A stretch of DNA of 64,000 nucleotides from Xanthomonas sp. GTDB lineage: Bacteria > Pseudomonadota > Gammaproteobacteria > Xanthomonadales > Xanthomonadaceae. The stretch is taken from NCBI RefSeq assembly GCF_017163755.1, contig NZ_JAFIWC010000004.1, forward strand, positions 62,001-126,000. Direction: 5' to 3'. The notes beneath the pieces are model-generated. The model was given only the letters and a program-made list of their open reading frames with translations. It did no database searches and was not told the DNA's origin. The translations under genes and the position numbers were made by a program. Shown piece by piece: positions 40,782 to 50,912 of this stretch; positions within the stretch are counted from its first letter, which is position 1; each line of letters opens with the position of its first letter.

Positions 40782-42044
40782 ATGCCAGGCGCGCACGCGG
40801 CGAACCTCGCCATCTGGAGCATCTGCGCGCTGGCCACCGCCGGGGTGATCGCGCGGCCGTTCAAGCTGCCCGAGGCGCTGTGGGCGGTGGCCGGCGCGCT
40901 GCTGCTGATGGCGCTCGGCCTGATGCCGGGCACCGAGGCCTGGCAGGCGGTGCTGAAGGGCCACGACGTCTACCTGTTCCTGATCGGGATGATGCTGCTG
41001 TCGGAGACCGCGCGCGCCGAAGGCCTGTTCGACTGGGTGGCGATGCATGCGGTGAACCTGGCCAAGGGCTCGCCGCGGCGCCTGTTCGCGCTGGTGTTCG
41101 CGGTCGGCGTCGTGGTCACCGCGTTCCTGTCCAACGACGCCACCGCGGTGGTGCTGACCCCGGCGGTCTATGCCGCCGCGCGCAAGGCCCGGGCCAAGCC
41201 GCTGCCGCTGCTGTTCGCCTGCGCGCTGATCGCCAATGCCGCCAGCTTCGTGCTGCCGATCTCCAACCCCGCCAACCTGGTGCTGTACGGCGGCACGATG
41301 CCGACGCTGGGCGCGTGGTTGGCCGCGTTCGCGCTGCCGTCGCTGCTGGCCATCGGCGTCACCTTCGTCATGCTGCGCTGGGCCGAGCGCAAGGACCTGG
41401 CCGGGCGCTGCGCCGAGCGCGTGGACGCGGTACCGCTCGGCCGCGGCGGCGCCTTCGCGCTGGCCGGCATCCTCGCCACCGCGGCGCTGCTGGTCGGCGT
41501 CTCCGCGCTGGGCCTGGACCTGGGCCTGCCCACCTGCCTGGCCGGCCTGGCTACGCTGGCGGCGGTATGCGTGGGCGGCCGGCAATCGCCGCTGCCGTTG
41601 GCCAGGGCGGTGTCGTGGACGGTGCTGCCGCTGGTGGGCGGGCTGTTCGTGCTGGTCGAGGCGCTGGCGCGCACCGGGGTGATCGGCATGCTCGCGCGCT
41701 GGCTGGCCGACGCCGCCGGCCATTCGCCGCAGGCCACCGCCGCCCTCGCCGGCACGCTGCTGGCGTTCGGGACCAACCTGACCAACAACCTGCCGGCCGG
41801 GCTGATCGCCAGCACCACGATCGCCCAGGCGCATCCGCCGCAACTGGTGGTCGACGCGCTGCTGATCGGCGTGGACCTGGGCCCGAACCTGTCGATCACC
41901 GGCTCGCTGGCCACCATCCTGTGGCTGACCGCGATCCGCCGCGAAGGCGAGGACGTGGGCTTCTGGCGTTTCCTGAAGATCGGCCTGGTGGTGATGCCGC
42001 CGGCGCTGCTGGCGGCGCTGGGCGCGCGCCTGCTGCTGGGCTGA
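40782..42044 (+). CDS. ArsB/NhaD-type anion transporter
   Basis: 420 aa with about 11 TM helices. Motifs LSNDATAVVLTPAVYAA and FGTNLTNNLPAGLIAS are the paired half-repeat signatures of the ArsB/ion-transporter superfamily. No arsR, arsC or arsH adjoins, so arsenite export is plausible but not shown. Follows a repeat-rich gap. Confidence 0.82.
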   Translation: MPGAHAANLAIWSICALATAGVIARPFKLPEALWAVAGALLLMALGLMPGTEAWQAVLKGHDVYLFLIGMMLLSETARAEGLFDWVAMHAVNLAKGSPRRLFALVFAVGVVVTAFLSNDATAVVLTPAVYAAARKARAKPLPLLFACALIANAASFVLPISNPANLVLYGGTMPTLGAWLAAFALPSLLAIGVTFVMLRWAERKDLAGRCAERVDAVPLGRGGAFALAGILATAALLVGVSALGLDLGLPTCLAGLATLAAVCVGGRQSPLPLARAVSWTVLPLVGGLFVLVEALARTGVIGMLARWLADAAGHSPQATAALAGTLLAFGTNLTNNLPAGLIASTTIAQAHPPQLVVDALLIGVDLGPNLSITGSLATILWLTAIRREGEDVGFWRFLKIGLVVMPPALLAALGARLLLG

Positions 42045-42082
42045 GCCGCCACCGCGCCTGTGTAGGAGCGCAGCGCCCTGCC

Positions 42083-43462
42083 CTACCCGCGCAGCCGCCG
42101 CGCCACGCCGCTGACCAGCGCGATCGCCGCGGTCAGCGCGGCCATCGACAGGAACTGCGTGCGCGTATCGGCCGAGGACACCAGCAGGCCGAAGATCAGC
42201 ACCAGGATCGCCAGCGCCAGCACGGTCAGCACCGGGTAGCCGCGCATGCGGAACGGCAGCGGCGTGCCGGCGCGATCGGCGCGCGCGCGCAGGATCAGCT
42301 GCGACAACAGCGAGATCGTCCACACCAGCAGGCAGGTGGCGCCGACCACGTTCAGCAGCACCGGCAGCACGCGGCCGGGATAGACCAGCTCCAGCACCGC
42401 GGCGACGAAACCGAACAGCACGCTGGCCAGCACCGCCGGCACCGGCACCTGGCGGCGGTTGGTCAGGCCCAGCGCGCGCGGCGCCTCGCCACGCTGGCCC
42501 AGCGAAAAGATCATCCGCGAGGCGCCGTAGAGATTGGCGTTGAGCGCCGACAACAGCGCGATCACCGCGATCAGGGTGATGCCGGTGGCCGCGCCGGGGA
42601 TGCTGGCCGCCTGCAGCACCGCGGCGAACGGCGAGCTCAGCGCTTGGCTCTGCCACGGCACCACCGCGATGATCACGCTCAGCGAGCCGATGTAGAACAC
42701 CAGGATGCGCCAGGCCACGGTGCGGATCGCGCGCGCGATGCTGCGCTCCGGGTCGGCGGTCTCGGCCGCCGCCACCGCCACGATCTCGGTGCCGCCGAAG
42801 GCGAACACCACCACCAGCAGCGCCGCGCCGATCCCGGCGATGCCCTTGGGCGCGAAACCGCCGTTGCCGGTGAAATTGGACAGCCCCGGCGAGGCCACGC
42901 CCGGCAGCCAGCCGGCCAGCAGCGCCACCCCGATCAGGATGAAGGCGACGATCGCCACCACCTTGAGGATCGCGAACCAGAATTCGAATTCGCCGAAGCT
43001 GCGCACGCCGAGCAGGTTGATCGCGGTGAACGCGGCCATGAACACGACCGCGGTCAGCGGCACCGGCAACGCCGGCCAGACCGTGGCCAGCAGGCCGGCC
43101 GCGCCCACCGCCTCGGCGGCGATCACGACCACCAGTTGCAGCCACCACAGCCATCCCACCGTCGCCCCGGCGGTGGCGCCCATCGCATCGGCGGCGTACA
43201 CCGAGAACGCGCCGCTGGCCGGCTTGGCCGCGGCCATCTCGCCCAGCGCGTTCATCACGATGATCACCAGCGCGCCGGCCACCAGGTAGGAGATCAGCAC
43301 CGCCGGGCCGGCCGCCTGCACCCCCACGCCCGAGCCCAGGAACAGCCCGGCGCCGATCGCGCTGCCCAGGCCCATCATGATCAGCTGGCGCGGCTTGAGC
43401 GCATGCCCCAGCTGCGGCGAGGAGGAACGGCTCACTTCGAGGGGCACGGGCGTTGGCGACAT
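42083..43462 (-). CDS. Amino-acid permease, APC family
   Basis: 459 aa with 12 TM helices. TM1 has the unwound LGSAIGAGLFLGSG, and the GGTEIVAVAAAETADPERSIARAI region matches the AAT/GABA permease group. Substrate cannot be fixed from sequence. Translation starts at the ATG at 43462 (MSPTPVPLEV), giving the usual ~30-aa cytosolic N-terminus. Confidence 0.85.
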   Translation of the reverse strand: MSPTPVPLEVSRSSSPQLGHALKPRQLIMMGLGSAIGAGLFLGSGVGVQAAGPAVLISYLVAGALVIIVMNALGEMAAAKPASGAFSVYAADAMGATAGATVGWLWWLQLVVVIAAEAVGAAGLLATVWPALPVPLTAVVFMAAFTAINLLGVRSFGEFEFWFAILKVVAIVAFILIGVALLAGWLPGVASPGLSNFTGNGGFAPKGIAGIGAALLVVVFAFGGTEIVAVAAAETADPERSIARAIRTVAWRILVFYIGSLSVIIAVVPWQSQALSSPFAAVLQAASIPGAATGITLIAVIALLSALNANLYGASRMIFSLGQRGEAPRALGLTNRRQVPVPAVLASVLFGFVAAVLELVYPGRVLPVLLNVVGATCLLVWTISLLSQLILRARADRAGTPLPFRMRGYPVLTVLALAILVLIFGLLVSSADTRTQFLSMAALTAAIALVSGVARRLRG

Positions 43463-43538
43463 CGGCAGGGTCGGCAGTCGGAGAACGCGACACGATACCG
43501 CGTCGGCGCGCGGCGTGCGCTGCCGGTCCGGCCCGCCG

Positions 43539-44168
43539 CTAGTGCGGGCGGAAGCGCAGCAGCAGCACCCCGAAGCCGACGAAGATCGCCCCGGTGAGGC
43601 GGTCGAACAGCCGCCGCAGCGCCGGACGCGCCAGGTAGACGCGCAGCCGGTGCCCGCCCAGTCCGTACATCGCATACCAGAACAGCTCGCACAGCGCGAA
43701 GGTCGCCACCAGCAGCGCGAACTGCGGCCACTGCGGCAGCGCCGGGTCGACGAACTGCGGCAGGAACGCCGCCGCGAACAGCAGCAGCTTGGGATTGCTC
43801 AGCCCGATCAGCAGCCCGCCGCGAAACAGCCGCGCGCGCGACACCGCCGGCGCCAGCGCCGCCGCGCCCACGTCCAGCGGCGCCTCGTGGTTGCGCCAGG
43901 CCTTGATCCCCAGCCAGATGAGGTAGGCCACGCCCACGTAGCGCAGCGCTTCGAACAGCCGCGGCGAGGTCGCCAGCAACGCACCGAGCCCGGCGGCGGA
44001 CGCGGCCAGCACCAGCACCACGGCGACCAGGCAACCGGCCATCGCCGCCACGCTGCGCCTCACGCCGTAGCTCACGCTGCGCGTCATCACGTGCAGCATG
44101 TTCGGCCCGGGCGTGCCGGAGAGCACGAACACCGTCGCGAAGAACAACCACCAGGTATGCAGGCTCAT
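43539..44168 (-). CDS. LysE/RhtB-family amino-acid exporter
   Basis: 209 aa, six TM helices, with the family start FVLSGTPGPNMLHVMTRSVSYG and LIGLSNPKLLLFAAAFLPQFV. It exports amino acids or homoserine-lactone-like compounds; the exact cargo is unknown. Neighbouring APC permease on the same strand suggests linked amino-acid traffic. Start at 44168, or 6 bases upstream (44174). Confidence 0.86.
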   Translation of the reverse strand: MSLHTWWLFFATVFVLSGTPGPNMLHVMTRSVSYGVRRSVAAMAGCLVAVVLVLAASAAGLGALLATSPRLFEALRYVGVAYLIWLGIKAWRNHEAPLDVGAAALAPAVSRARLFRGGLLIGLSNPKLLLFAAAFLPQFVDPALPQWPQFALLVATFALCELFWYAMYGLGGHRLRVYLARPALRRLFDRLTGAIFVGFGVLLLRFRPH

Positions 44169-44404
44169 GGGCATGCGCCGCCGACGCGCGATGGGACAGA
44201 CCGCCACAGCATAGCGCCGTCGCCGACGGATCCCTGCCCGCCAGCCGGCGGCCGCCGGCCCACTGCGCGGCCTGCGCCGCGCAGCCTCGCCGCGGATGGC
44301 GGACGCGGACGGTCGCATCGCCATGCAGCGACCAACCCCGTGCGTCCGCGCGGACCGGCCCCGGATCCGCCGAGCCTGCCCAGCGGGCGCGTCCAGCCGT
44401 TCGG

Positions 44405-45469
44405 CTACTCCGCCAGATGGGTCCCCGCCCCTGCCGTGGCGATCACCTTGGCCTTGACCTGCGCCGCCGGGATCGCGGTGTACAGGTAGCCGAGCGGTTC
44501 CGGGAACGCCTTCGACGAGATCCAGGTGGTCGCGTTGGCGTAGGGCTTGCTGGTGCTCTCGGGCACGCTCCAGGTGATGCCGCCGCCGACGTGGTTGTTG
44601 ATCAGGTCCCAGTAGCCGATCGCGGTGCTGTCGCGCGAGGTCACCGGGTTTTTTACGTTCTCGAAGTAGTTGGCTTCGATCAGCGCCACGCCGCCCATGC
44701 GCACGTTGATGCCGGAGGTGAGCACGTTGTTGAAGTAGTTGTTGTAGATGTGGCTCAGGCCGCGGCGCTGCAGCGGCAGGCGCGACTCCACGTTCTCGAA
44801 GCGGTTGTGGTGGTACGTGGTGCGGGCGGCGGCGTTCTTGGTGTCGTTGTCGCTGTAGCCGTTGAGCGCCACCTTCTGGTAGTCGTGCACGTAGTTGTAC
44901 GACACGGTGACGTGATGGACGCCCTTCTTCATGTCGATGCCGCCGTCGAACGACGCATCGCCGGCGCCTGCGCACTTGGTCAGCGACGCGAACAGCGTGT
45001 TGTGGTCGACCCAGATGTTCGACGGCTCGCCGGTGGAGTTGCCCTCCAGCGAGATCGAGTCCGCACCCTCGCCGCCGGGAAGCAGGCCGATGGTCATGTT
45101 GCGGATGATGATGTTGTGCGCGTTGCCCACCACCCACAGGCCGAAGTTCGCCGACGAACCGTGGGCGCCCTGGATGGTGATGTTGCTCTTGTTCTTGATC
45201 TGCACGGTCCTGGCCGGCAATTGCCACTGCGCGCAGACATTGCCGATGCTGGCGAAGTTGAACTGGCCGGTGTAGTTCAGCACCAGGCCGCCGGTGCCGG
45301 AGTAGTTGTCGATCGCCGCCTGCATCGCGTCCATCGTGGCGACATTGACCGGGATGGCGTTGCCGCCGCCGGTGGTGGCGGCGCCGTAGCCGACCGGGCC
45401 GGCGATGGCCGGAGCGGCACAGCACAACGCGGCCAAGGCGAGCATGCCTGTAACGGGCTGGATCTTCAT
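44405..45469 (-). CDS. Secreted pectate lyase, polysaccharide lyase family 1
   Basis: 354 aa with signal peptide ending APAIAGP. PL1 beta-helix signatures: NIWVDHNTLFA, Ca-binding DGGIDMKKGVHHVTVSYN, and catalytic RLPLQRRGLSHIYNNYF. It cleaves polygalacturonate by beta-elimination, a plant-tissue maceration factor, which supports a plant-associated Xanthomonas. GGGAGAG precedes the ATG at 45469. Confidence 0.93.
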   Translation of the reverse strand: MKIQPVTGMLALAALCCAAPAIAGPVGYGAATTGGGNAIPVNVATMDAMQAAIDNYSGTGGLVLNYTGQFNFASIGNVCAQWQLPARTVQIKNKSNITIQGAHGSSANFGLWVVGNAHNIIIRNMTIGLLPGGEGADSISLEGNSTGEPSNIWVDHNTLFASLTKCAGAGDASFDGGIDMKKGVHHVTVSYNYVHDYQKVALNGYSDNDTKNAAARTTYHHNRFENVESRLPLQRRGLSHIYNNYFNNVLTSGINVRMGGVALIEANYFENVKNPVTSRDSTAIGYWDLINNHVGGGITWSVPESTSKPYANATTWISSKAFPEPLGYLYTAIPAAQVKAKVIATAGAGTHLAE

Positions 45470-45893
45470 CGGACTCTCCCATCTTGCAGCGAAAGGCGCG
45501 TCGCGCCGCGCGAAAGGCGCTGGCGAACGCACGGGGGCGTGGGGGCCGGGCGCAGTCTTCGCCCGCGCCGTGCGGCGACGCAATCGACGAAATCCGGAAG
45601 CTAGATCCGATCCTACGATCGGCGCGCGGGACACGAAAAACGGACACGAACGGACAGCCGGGGACAGACAACGACAGCCGCAGACAGCCGCGCGCGGGCG
45701 TATCGCTTCGATCGCAGCGCATCGGCCGGACGCGTGCGGCAGCCGTGCCTCGGCCGCCATCGCGCGCGTTGGGCGTGCGTGGCGCAGGCACGGCCGGGAC
45801 AGCCGCGCGTCATTGCCGCCGCAGCGTGCGCGGCGTCGATGCTGCGCGTGCAGCACACCGCAGCGCAGCCACGCACAGGCACTGCACCCGCCG
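45470..45893. other. 424-bp upstream region of the pectate lyase gene
   Basis: No supported gene. It carries two GCGAAAGGCGC copies (45489, 45521) and, at 45630-45690, a run of GACA words, five of them spaced exactly 10 bp. Probably the regulatory region for the pectate lyase gene. Confidence 0.5.
45641..45690. repeat. 10-bp-phased GACA repeat array
   Basis: Five decamers of the form nnGACA(C/G)nnn start at 45641, 45651, 45661, 45671 and 45681, with a sixth GACAC at 45630. On the coding strand of the lyase gene these read TGTC(C). Helical phasing suggests cooperative binding of a regulator about 170-220 bp upstream of the start. Confidence 0.55.
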
Positions 45894-46757
45894 CTACGGG
45901 TCCACCGGCGCCGGCGTGATCCTGCCGTGCTCGCGCGCCGACCACAGCTGGCGCTTCTGCGCCGGGCCGAGCAGGCCGCTGGCGCGGCTGTTGTGCGGCC
46001 GCGCGGTGTACAGGATCCACTTGGGCAAGCCCGGCAGCTGCGCGTCGGCATAGGCGGCGCGGCCACGCTCGAAGCGCAGCATGCGGTAGACCCAGAACAG
46101 GTGCGGCTTGCGGTCGCGGGTCGACGAGGCGTCGCCCCACACCGGCACCAGCTGCAGCAGTCCGCAGCCGGCGCGATGCGGCAGCACGCGGTAATCGTCG
46201 GCGGTGGGCTCGTGCGTCTCCACCTCGATCGAGCGATAGCCGCTGCCATCGGACAGCAGCACCCGGCGCCAGGCATTGCCGCCGGCCAGGCCGACCCCGC
46301 CGCTGCCGAGGGTGACGATGAAGTCCGGCCGCCGGTCGCCGTTGAGGTCCACCGCCTCCACGCCATGGAAGCCCATCTGCGCGCCGCCCAGGGCGACCGG
46401 CGCGGTCAGCGCGCGGTCGTGCGCATCGAACAGCTGCAGCGCCGGCATGTCGGTGAAATCGAGCTGCAGGCGCAAGCCGGCGTGGCGGTACGAGGTGACC
46501 CCATCCCAGGCCCGTTCGCCGCCAGCGGCCGGCTGCAGCGCCGCGACGGTGCATGCCGCGCCCGCAGTACCCGCCCAGGGCGGGTACTGCGGGTGCCAGG
46601 CATCGGCGAGCGGCGCGGCGGCCAACAGGCACAGCGCGAGGGCGCTGTACGCGCCTGCATGCCAGCGCTGCGGCAGGCGTCCGCGCAGGGAGGGGGCCGC
46701 GCGCGCAACGGCGCGGCGCGCGACGCGCAACGGCGTGGCGCTGGCAATGGGTGGCAC
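45894..46757 (-). CDS. Secreted protein of unknown function with FG-GAP-like motif
   Basis: 287 aa. The GTG start at 46757 is chosen because AGGAG lies seven bases ahead and yields a signal peptide (YSALALCLLAAAPLADAW). The body contains VDLNGDRRPDFIVTLGS, a DxNxD loop like FG-GAP/VCBS repeats, and Trp/Tyr-rich segments. It lies behind the pectate lyase gene but shares no recognisable lyase fold. I do not recognise the family. Confidence 0.6.
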   Translation of the reverse strand: MPPIASATPLRVARRAVARAAPSLRGRLPQRWHAGAYSALALCLLAAAPLADAWHPQYPPWAGTAGAACTVAALQPAAGGERAWDGVTSYRHAGLRLQLDFTDMPALQLFDAHDRALTAPVALGGAQMGFHGVEAVDLNGDRRPDFIVTLGSGGVGLAGGNAWRRVLLSDGSGYRSIEVETHEPTADDYRVLPHRAGCGLLQLVPVWGDASSTRDRKPHLFWVYRMLRFERGRAAYADAQLPGLPKWILYTARPHNSRASGLLGPAQKRQLWSAREHGRITPAPVDP

Positions 46758-46989
46758 GATCCTTCTCCTGCATGCGGGCGCACGCGGCGCGGCACTATCG
46801 CCGCGCCTGCACGGGGACGCAAGCGCCTGCACGGCAGGAGCGGCCGGGGCGACGTCGCGCCCGAGCGCACCGCGCCGATGCCGGCGCGACCGTCTTCGGC
46901 GCGATGCGGCCCGGGCTGCCGGATCGCGCGGCGCGGCGCAGGCGATCGATGAGACCGAGCTGGCGCCGGTCCGGTCGGCGCAGCGCGGC

Positions 46990-47937
46990 TCAGCCGAGCA
47001 GCGTCTCCAGCACCGCCATGCGCACCGCCACGCCGTTGGCGACCTGGCGCAGCACGCACGACTGCGGGCCGTCGGCCACTTCGTCGGTGATCTCCACGCC
47101 GCGGTTGATCGGGCCCGGATGCAGCACCACCGCCTCCGGCGCGGCGCGGCGCAGGCGCTCGGCGGTGAGGCCGTACTGCGCGTGGTAGCCCTCCAGCGAC
47201 GCCACCAGGCCCTCTTCCATGCGCTCGCGCTGCAGGCGCAGCATCATCACCGCGTCCACGCCCTCGAGCATGGCGTCGAAGTCGTCGCCGACCACGCACC
47301 CGGCCAGGGTGTCGTCGTCGGGCAGCAGCGCCTGCGGCCCGCACACGCGCACTTCGCCGGCGCCCAGCGTGCGCAGCGCATGCAGGTCCGAACGCGCCAC
47401 GCGCGAGTGCTTGACGTCGCCGACGATGACCAGCTTGAGCTTGGAGAAGTCGCCGCCCTTGGCGTGGCGCAGGGTCAGCATGTCGAGCAGACCCTGGGTG
47501 GGATGCGCGCTGCGGCCGTCGCCGGCGTTGATCAGCGCGGTGCCCTCGCCGGCGGCCTCGGCCAGGCGCTCGACCGCGCCGTCCTCCGGATGGCGCACGA
47601 CGAAGCCGCGCACGCCCATCGCTTCCAGGTTCTTCAGCGTGTCGCGCGCGGTCTCGCCCTTGCGCGTGGACGAGGTCGACGCGTCGAAGTTCAGCACGTC
47701 CGCGCCGAGCCGTTGCGCGGCCAGCTGGAACGAGCTGCGGGTGCGCGTGGACGGCTCGAAGAACAGCGTGCACACCGCGGTGCCGGCCAGCACGTTGCGC
47801 TTGCCGACCCGGCCCACCGCCGCGTCGCGGATCTGCCCGGCGCGGTCCAGCAGTTGCAGCAGGGTCGCGCGCGGCAGGCCTTCCAGGGTCAGCAGGTGGC
47901 GCAGGCGCCCGTTCGAATCGAGTTGCGTGGCGGTCAT
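46990..47937 (-). CDS. pyrB: Aspartate carbamoyltransferase catalytic subunit
   Basis: 315 aa. Carbamoyl-phosphate site FFEPSTRTRSSFQ, second site HPTQGLLDMLTL, and C-terminal HPGPINRGVEI. De novo pyrimidine synthesis. No pyrI or pyrC is adjacent on this strand; it is downstream of ruvX and yqgE, the usual yqgE-ruvX-pyrB order. Confidence 0.94.
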   Translation of the reverse strand: MTATQLDSNGRLRHLLTLEGLPRATLLQLLDRAGQIRDAAVGRVGKRNVLAGTAVCTLFFEPSTRTRSSFQLAAQRLGADVLNFDASTSSTRKGETARDTLKNLEAMGVRGFVVRHPEDGAVERLAEAAGEGTALINAGDGRSAHPTQGLLDMLTLRHAKGGDFSKLKLVIVGDVKHSRVARSDLHALRTLGAGEVRVCGPQALLPDDDTLAGCVVGDDFDAMLEGVDAVMMLRLQRERMEEGLVASLEGYHAQYGLTAERLRRAAPEAVVLHPGPINRGVEITDEVADGPQSCVLRQVANGVAVRMAVLETLLG

Positions 47938-47956
47938 GGCGTGGTCCGGGAGGGAA

Positions 47957-48454
47957 TCAGGAAATCGGGGTGGCGTCGTCGGGCGCGGCCAGCCAGCGCT
48001 CGATGATCACCGCGGCGGCCACCGCGTCCAGCGCGGCGGCGTCGCGGCGGCGCTTGCGGCCTTGGGCGCGGTCCACGGCGAAGCGCTTGGCGGCCTCCAC
48101 CGAGCTGGAACGCTCGTCGACCAGCACCACCGGCAGCTTGTAGCGGGCGCCGAGTTCGCGGGCGAAGGCATGGGCGCGCTTGCGGTTGGGCTGGTCGGCG
48201 CCGTCCAGGGTCAGCGGGTCGCCGACCACCAGGCCGTGCGGGCGCCACTCGGCGTGCAGGCGGTCCAGCGCCGGCCAGTCCGGGCCCTGCGGATGCACGT
48301 CGACCACCGCCAGCGCGCGCGCGCCGCTGCCGAAGCTGCTGCCCACCGCCACGCCGATGCGGCGGTTGCCGACGTCGAAACCGAGCACGGTGCCGTCGCG
48401 GCGGATCGCGCCGGGCGCGTCGGTGCCGGACGCGGGCGCACCGGACTCAGGCAT
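47957..48454 (-). CDS. ruvX: Holliday-junction resolvase-like RuvX (YqgF)
   Basis: 165-aa RNase H-fold protein with [16 protein letters not shown], a middle [11 protein letters not shown], and [16 protein letters not shown]. Probably needed for 16S rRNA 5' maturation rather than recombination. ATG at 48454 overlaps the yqgE end by 8 bases. Confidence 0.9.
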   Translation of the reverse strand: MPESGAPASGTDAPGAIRRDGTVLGFDVGNRRIGVAVGSSFGSGARALAVVDVHPQGPDWPALDRLHAEWRPHGLVVGDPLTLDGADQPNRKRAHAFARELGARYKLPVVLVDERSSSVEAAKRFAVDRAQGRKRRRDAAALDAVAAAVIIERWLAAPDDATPIS

Positions 48455-49013
48455 GCCCGCTGTAGTCGGTGAGCCGGAACAGGTCCACGCCGATGCGCCC
48501 GGCGGCGGTCTGCCAGCGCCGCTCCAGCGGCAGCTCGAACAGCAGTTCGGCATCGGCCGGCGCGGTCAGCCAGCTGTTCTCGCCCAGTTCGAACTCGAGC
48601 TGGCCGGCGCCCCAGCCGGCGCAGCCCAGGGCGACCACGGCATGGCGCGGGCCGTCGCCGCGCGCCATCGCCTCGAGCACGTCGCGCGAGGTGGTCAGGA
48701 ACAGGCCGTCGCCGAACGCCAGGCTCGAATCCCAGCCGCGGTCGCCGTCGTGGATCACGAAGCCGCGCTCCGGATGCACCGGCCCGCCGCTGAGCACCAC
48801 CTGCTCGCGCAGCGACTCATCGACGGTATCGATGCCCATCTGCGCCAACACTTCGCCCAGCGTGTACTCGGAGGCGCGGTTGACCAGCACCCCCATCGCG
48901 CCGTTCTCGTCGTGCTGGCAGATCAGCGCGACGCTGCGCGCGAAATTGGGATCGGACAGCGCCGGCAGCGCGATCAGGAGTTGGTTGGCCAGGGGCGTGG
49001 GCAGAGCGGACAT
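48447..49013 (-). CDS. algH: YqgE/AlgH family protein
   Basis: 188 aa, UPF0301. Family motifs are [32 protein letters not shown] and [13 protein letters not shown]. Function unclear; linked to alginate regulation in Pseudomonas. Part of the yqgE-ruvX-pyrB operon. Confidence 0.9.
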   Translation of the reverse strand: MSALPTPLANQLLIALPALSDPNFARSVALICQHDENGAMGVLVNRASEYTLGEVLAQMGIDTVDESLREQVVLSGGPVHPERGFVIHDGDRGWDSSLAFGDGLFLTTSRDVLEAMARGDGPRHAVVALGCAGWGAGQLEFELGENSWLTAPADAELLFELPLERRWQTAAGRIGVDLFRLTDYSGHA

Positions 49014-49088
49014 GGCCCCATTCTATCGTCCCTCCCCGGCCCGCGCTGGCGAGCTGCCATAATCGCGCTTTGCCCAAGGACGGATGCC

Positions 49089-50912
49089 ATGACCGCCGAC
49101 TCGCCGCTGCCGCGCCAGACCCGCGCGTTCATCGTCCTGGTGGCCCTGCTGCAGGGCGGGCTGTTGTACCTGGCGCAGCTGGGCGCCGAGCGCCATCTGT
49201 GGCCGTTCGCCGAACTGGGCGGGCGGGTGTGCTGGTACACCCTGGTCATGACCGTGCCGAGCATGCTGCTGTTGAGCGTGCAGCAGCTGCGCGACCGGCG
49301 CCTGTGGCAGCACGTGGCCGCGGTCGGCGCGCTGTTCGCCGCGCTCGCCGCGTGGGCCGCGTGGAGCGCCACCGGCGCGCCGGGCCTGCGCAGCGGCAAG
49401 GTGCTCGGGCCGTTCGGCGTCACCGTGGCGATGGGCCTGTTCGTCGCCCTGCCCTGGCTGCAGCACCGGCAGGCGCAGGGGCGCTGGCGCGCGGCCTATC
49501 GCGCGCTGTTCGAGCACGCCTGGCAGAACGCGCTGACACTGGCGCTGGCGCTGCTGTTCGTCGGCGTGTGCTGGGCGGTGCTGACGCTGTGGGCCAGCCT
49601 GTTCGCGCTGGTCAAGATCATGCTGTTCCGGGAACTGTTCCGCGAGGACGCCTTCGTCTACCTGGCCACCGGCATCATGGTCGGGCTGGGGATCCTGATC
49701 GGGCGCACCCAGCACCGCGCGGTGCAGGTGATGCGGCAGATCCTGTTCGCGATCTGCACCGGCCTGCTGCCGCTGCTGGCCTGCATCGCGCTGCTGTTCC
49801 TGCTGACGCTGCCGTTCACCGGCCTGCAGGCGCTGTGGCAGACGCGTTCGGCGGCAGCGATCCTGCTGAGCGTGGTGTTCCTGCTGGTGGGCTTCGCCAA
49901 CGCGGTGTACCAGGACGGCGGCGCGCTGCCGCCGTATCCGCGCTGGCTGCGGCGCATCGTCGAAGCCGGGCTGCTGAGCCTGCCGTTGTACGCGGGGTTG
50001 GCCGCCTACGCGATGGGATTGCGCGTCGCCCAGTACGGCTGGACCAGCGACCGGTTCTGGGGCGCGCTGCTGGCCGCGCTGGCGCTGGCCTACGCGTTCG
50101 GCTACGCGCTGGCGGTGCTGCGGGCCTCGCGCGCGGACCCGCAGCGCTGGCTGCCGCACCTGGCCGGCAGCAACAAGGCGCTGTCGTGGGCGCTGATCGG
50201 CTTGGCGGTGCTGGTCAACACGCCGCTGCTCGATCCCTACCGCATCGTGGTGAACAGCCAGATGCAGCGGCTGGCCGACGGCACCGTCGCCGCCGACGAG
50301 GCCGACCTGGAGTTCCTGCGCTTCGACAACGGCCGCCGCGGCTACCGCGCCTTGCAGTCGCTGCGCAGCGACCCGGCCTTCGTCGCCGACGCGCAGCGCA
50401 AGCGCAGGCTCGAACGGGTGCTGGCGCTGACCAGCCGCTTCGGCGAACAACGCTCCGACGAGGACCTGCGCCGCAGCCGGCTGCGCGATCCGGCCCGGAT
50501 CCGCGCGCAGGTGCCGCTGGCGAACGGCCATCCCGCACCGGGTCCGGACTGGTGGGCGGCCCTGGCCGCCGGCACGCTCGACGACGAGCGCTGCCTGCAG
50601 CCGGACAGCGAATGCGTGGTCAGCGCCGGCGACCTCGACGCCGACGGCCAGCCCGACGTGCTGCTGTGCGACGTCGGCCAGCGCTACGGCATCGACTGCA
50701 GGCTGTACGCGCGCGATGCCAGGGGCTGGTACTTCGCCGCCACCACGTCCGTGCTGTTAGGTGCCGATCACAGCCAGGACGAGCTGCGCGAAGCGGTGCG
50801 CAACGGCCAGTGGCAGCCGCGGCGGCCGCGCTGGCCGAACCTGCAATTGCCCGGCGCGCTGATGGAAGTGGATCCTGCCTACAGCGACCGCAATCCTTCG
50901 AGACAACCATGA
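49089..50912 (+). CDS. DUF4153 membrane protein with C-terminal soluble part
   Basis: 607 aa with about 10-12 TM helices in the first 390 residues. A soluble C-terminal part holds a DxDxDG loop (GDLDADGQPDVLLCDVG). Family function unknown. Overlaps tag by ATGA and is divergent from the algH operon. Confidence 0.78.
   Translation: MTADSPLPRQTRAFIVLVALLQGGLLYLAQLGAERHLWPFAELGGRVCWYTLVMTVPSMLLLSVQQLRDRRLWQHVAAVGALFAALAAWAAWSATGAPGLRSGKVLGPFGVTVAMGLFVALPWLQHRQAQGRWRAAYRALFEHAWQNALTLALALLFVGVCWAVLTLWASLFALVKIMLFRELFREDAFVYLATGIMVGLGILIGRTQHRAVQVMRQILFAICTGLLPLLACIALLFLLTLPFTGLQALWQTRSAAAILLSVVFLLVGFANAVYQDGGALPPYPRWLRRIVEAGLLSLPLYAGLAAYAMGLRVAQYGWTSDRFWGALLAALALAYAFGYALAVLRASRADPQRWLPHLAGSNKALSWALIGLAVLVNTPLLDPYRIVVNSQMQRLADGTVAADEADLEFLRFDNGRRGYRALQSLRSDPAFVADAQRKRRLERVLALTSRFGEQRSDEDLRRSRLRDPARIRAQVPLANGHPAPGPDWWAALAAGTLDDERCLQPDSECVVSAGDLDADGQPDVLLCDVGQRYGIDCRLYARDARGWYFAATTSVLLGADHSQDELREAVRNGQWQPRRPRWPNLQLPGALMEVDPAYSDRNPSRQP

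Noticed and set aside
40782-42044. Arsenic-resistance operon
   Set aside because: The transporter lacks adjacent arsR, arsC or arsH, so the substrate cannot be claimed.
40109-43597. A 1162-codon open frame across the ArsB-type gene and antisense to the permease
   Set aside because: Composition is dominated by Arg/Ala/Gly/His, it overlaps two convincing genes, and shows no domain; typical high-GC shadow frame.
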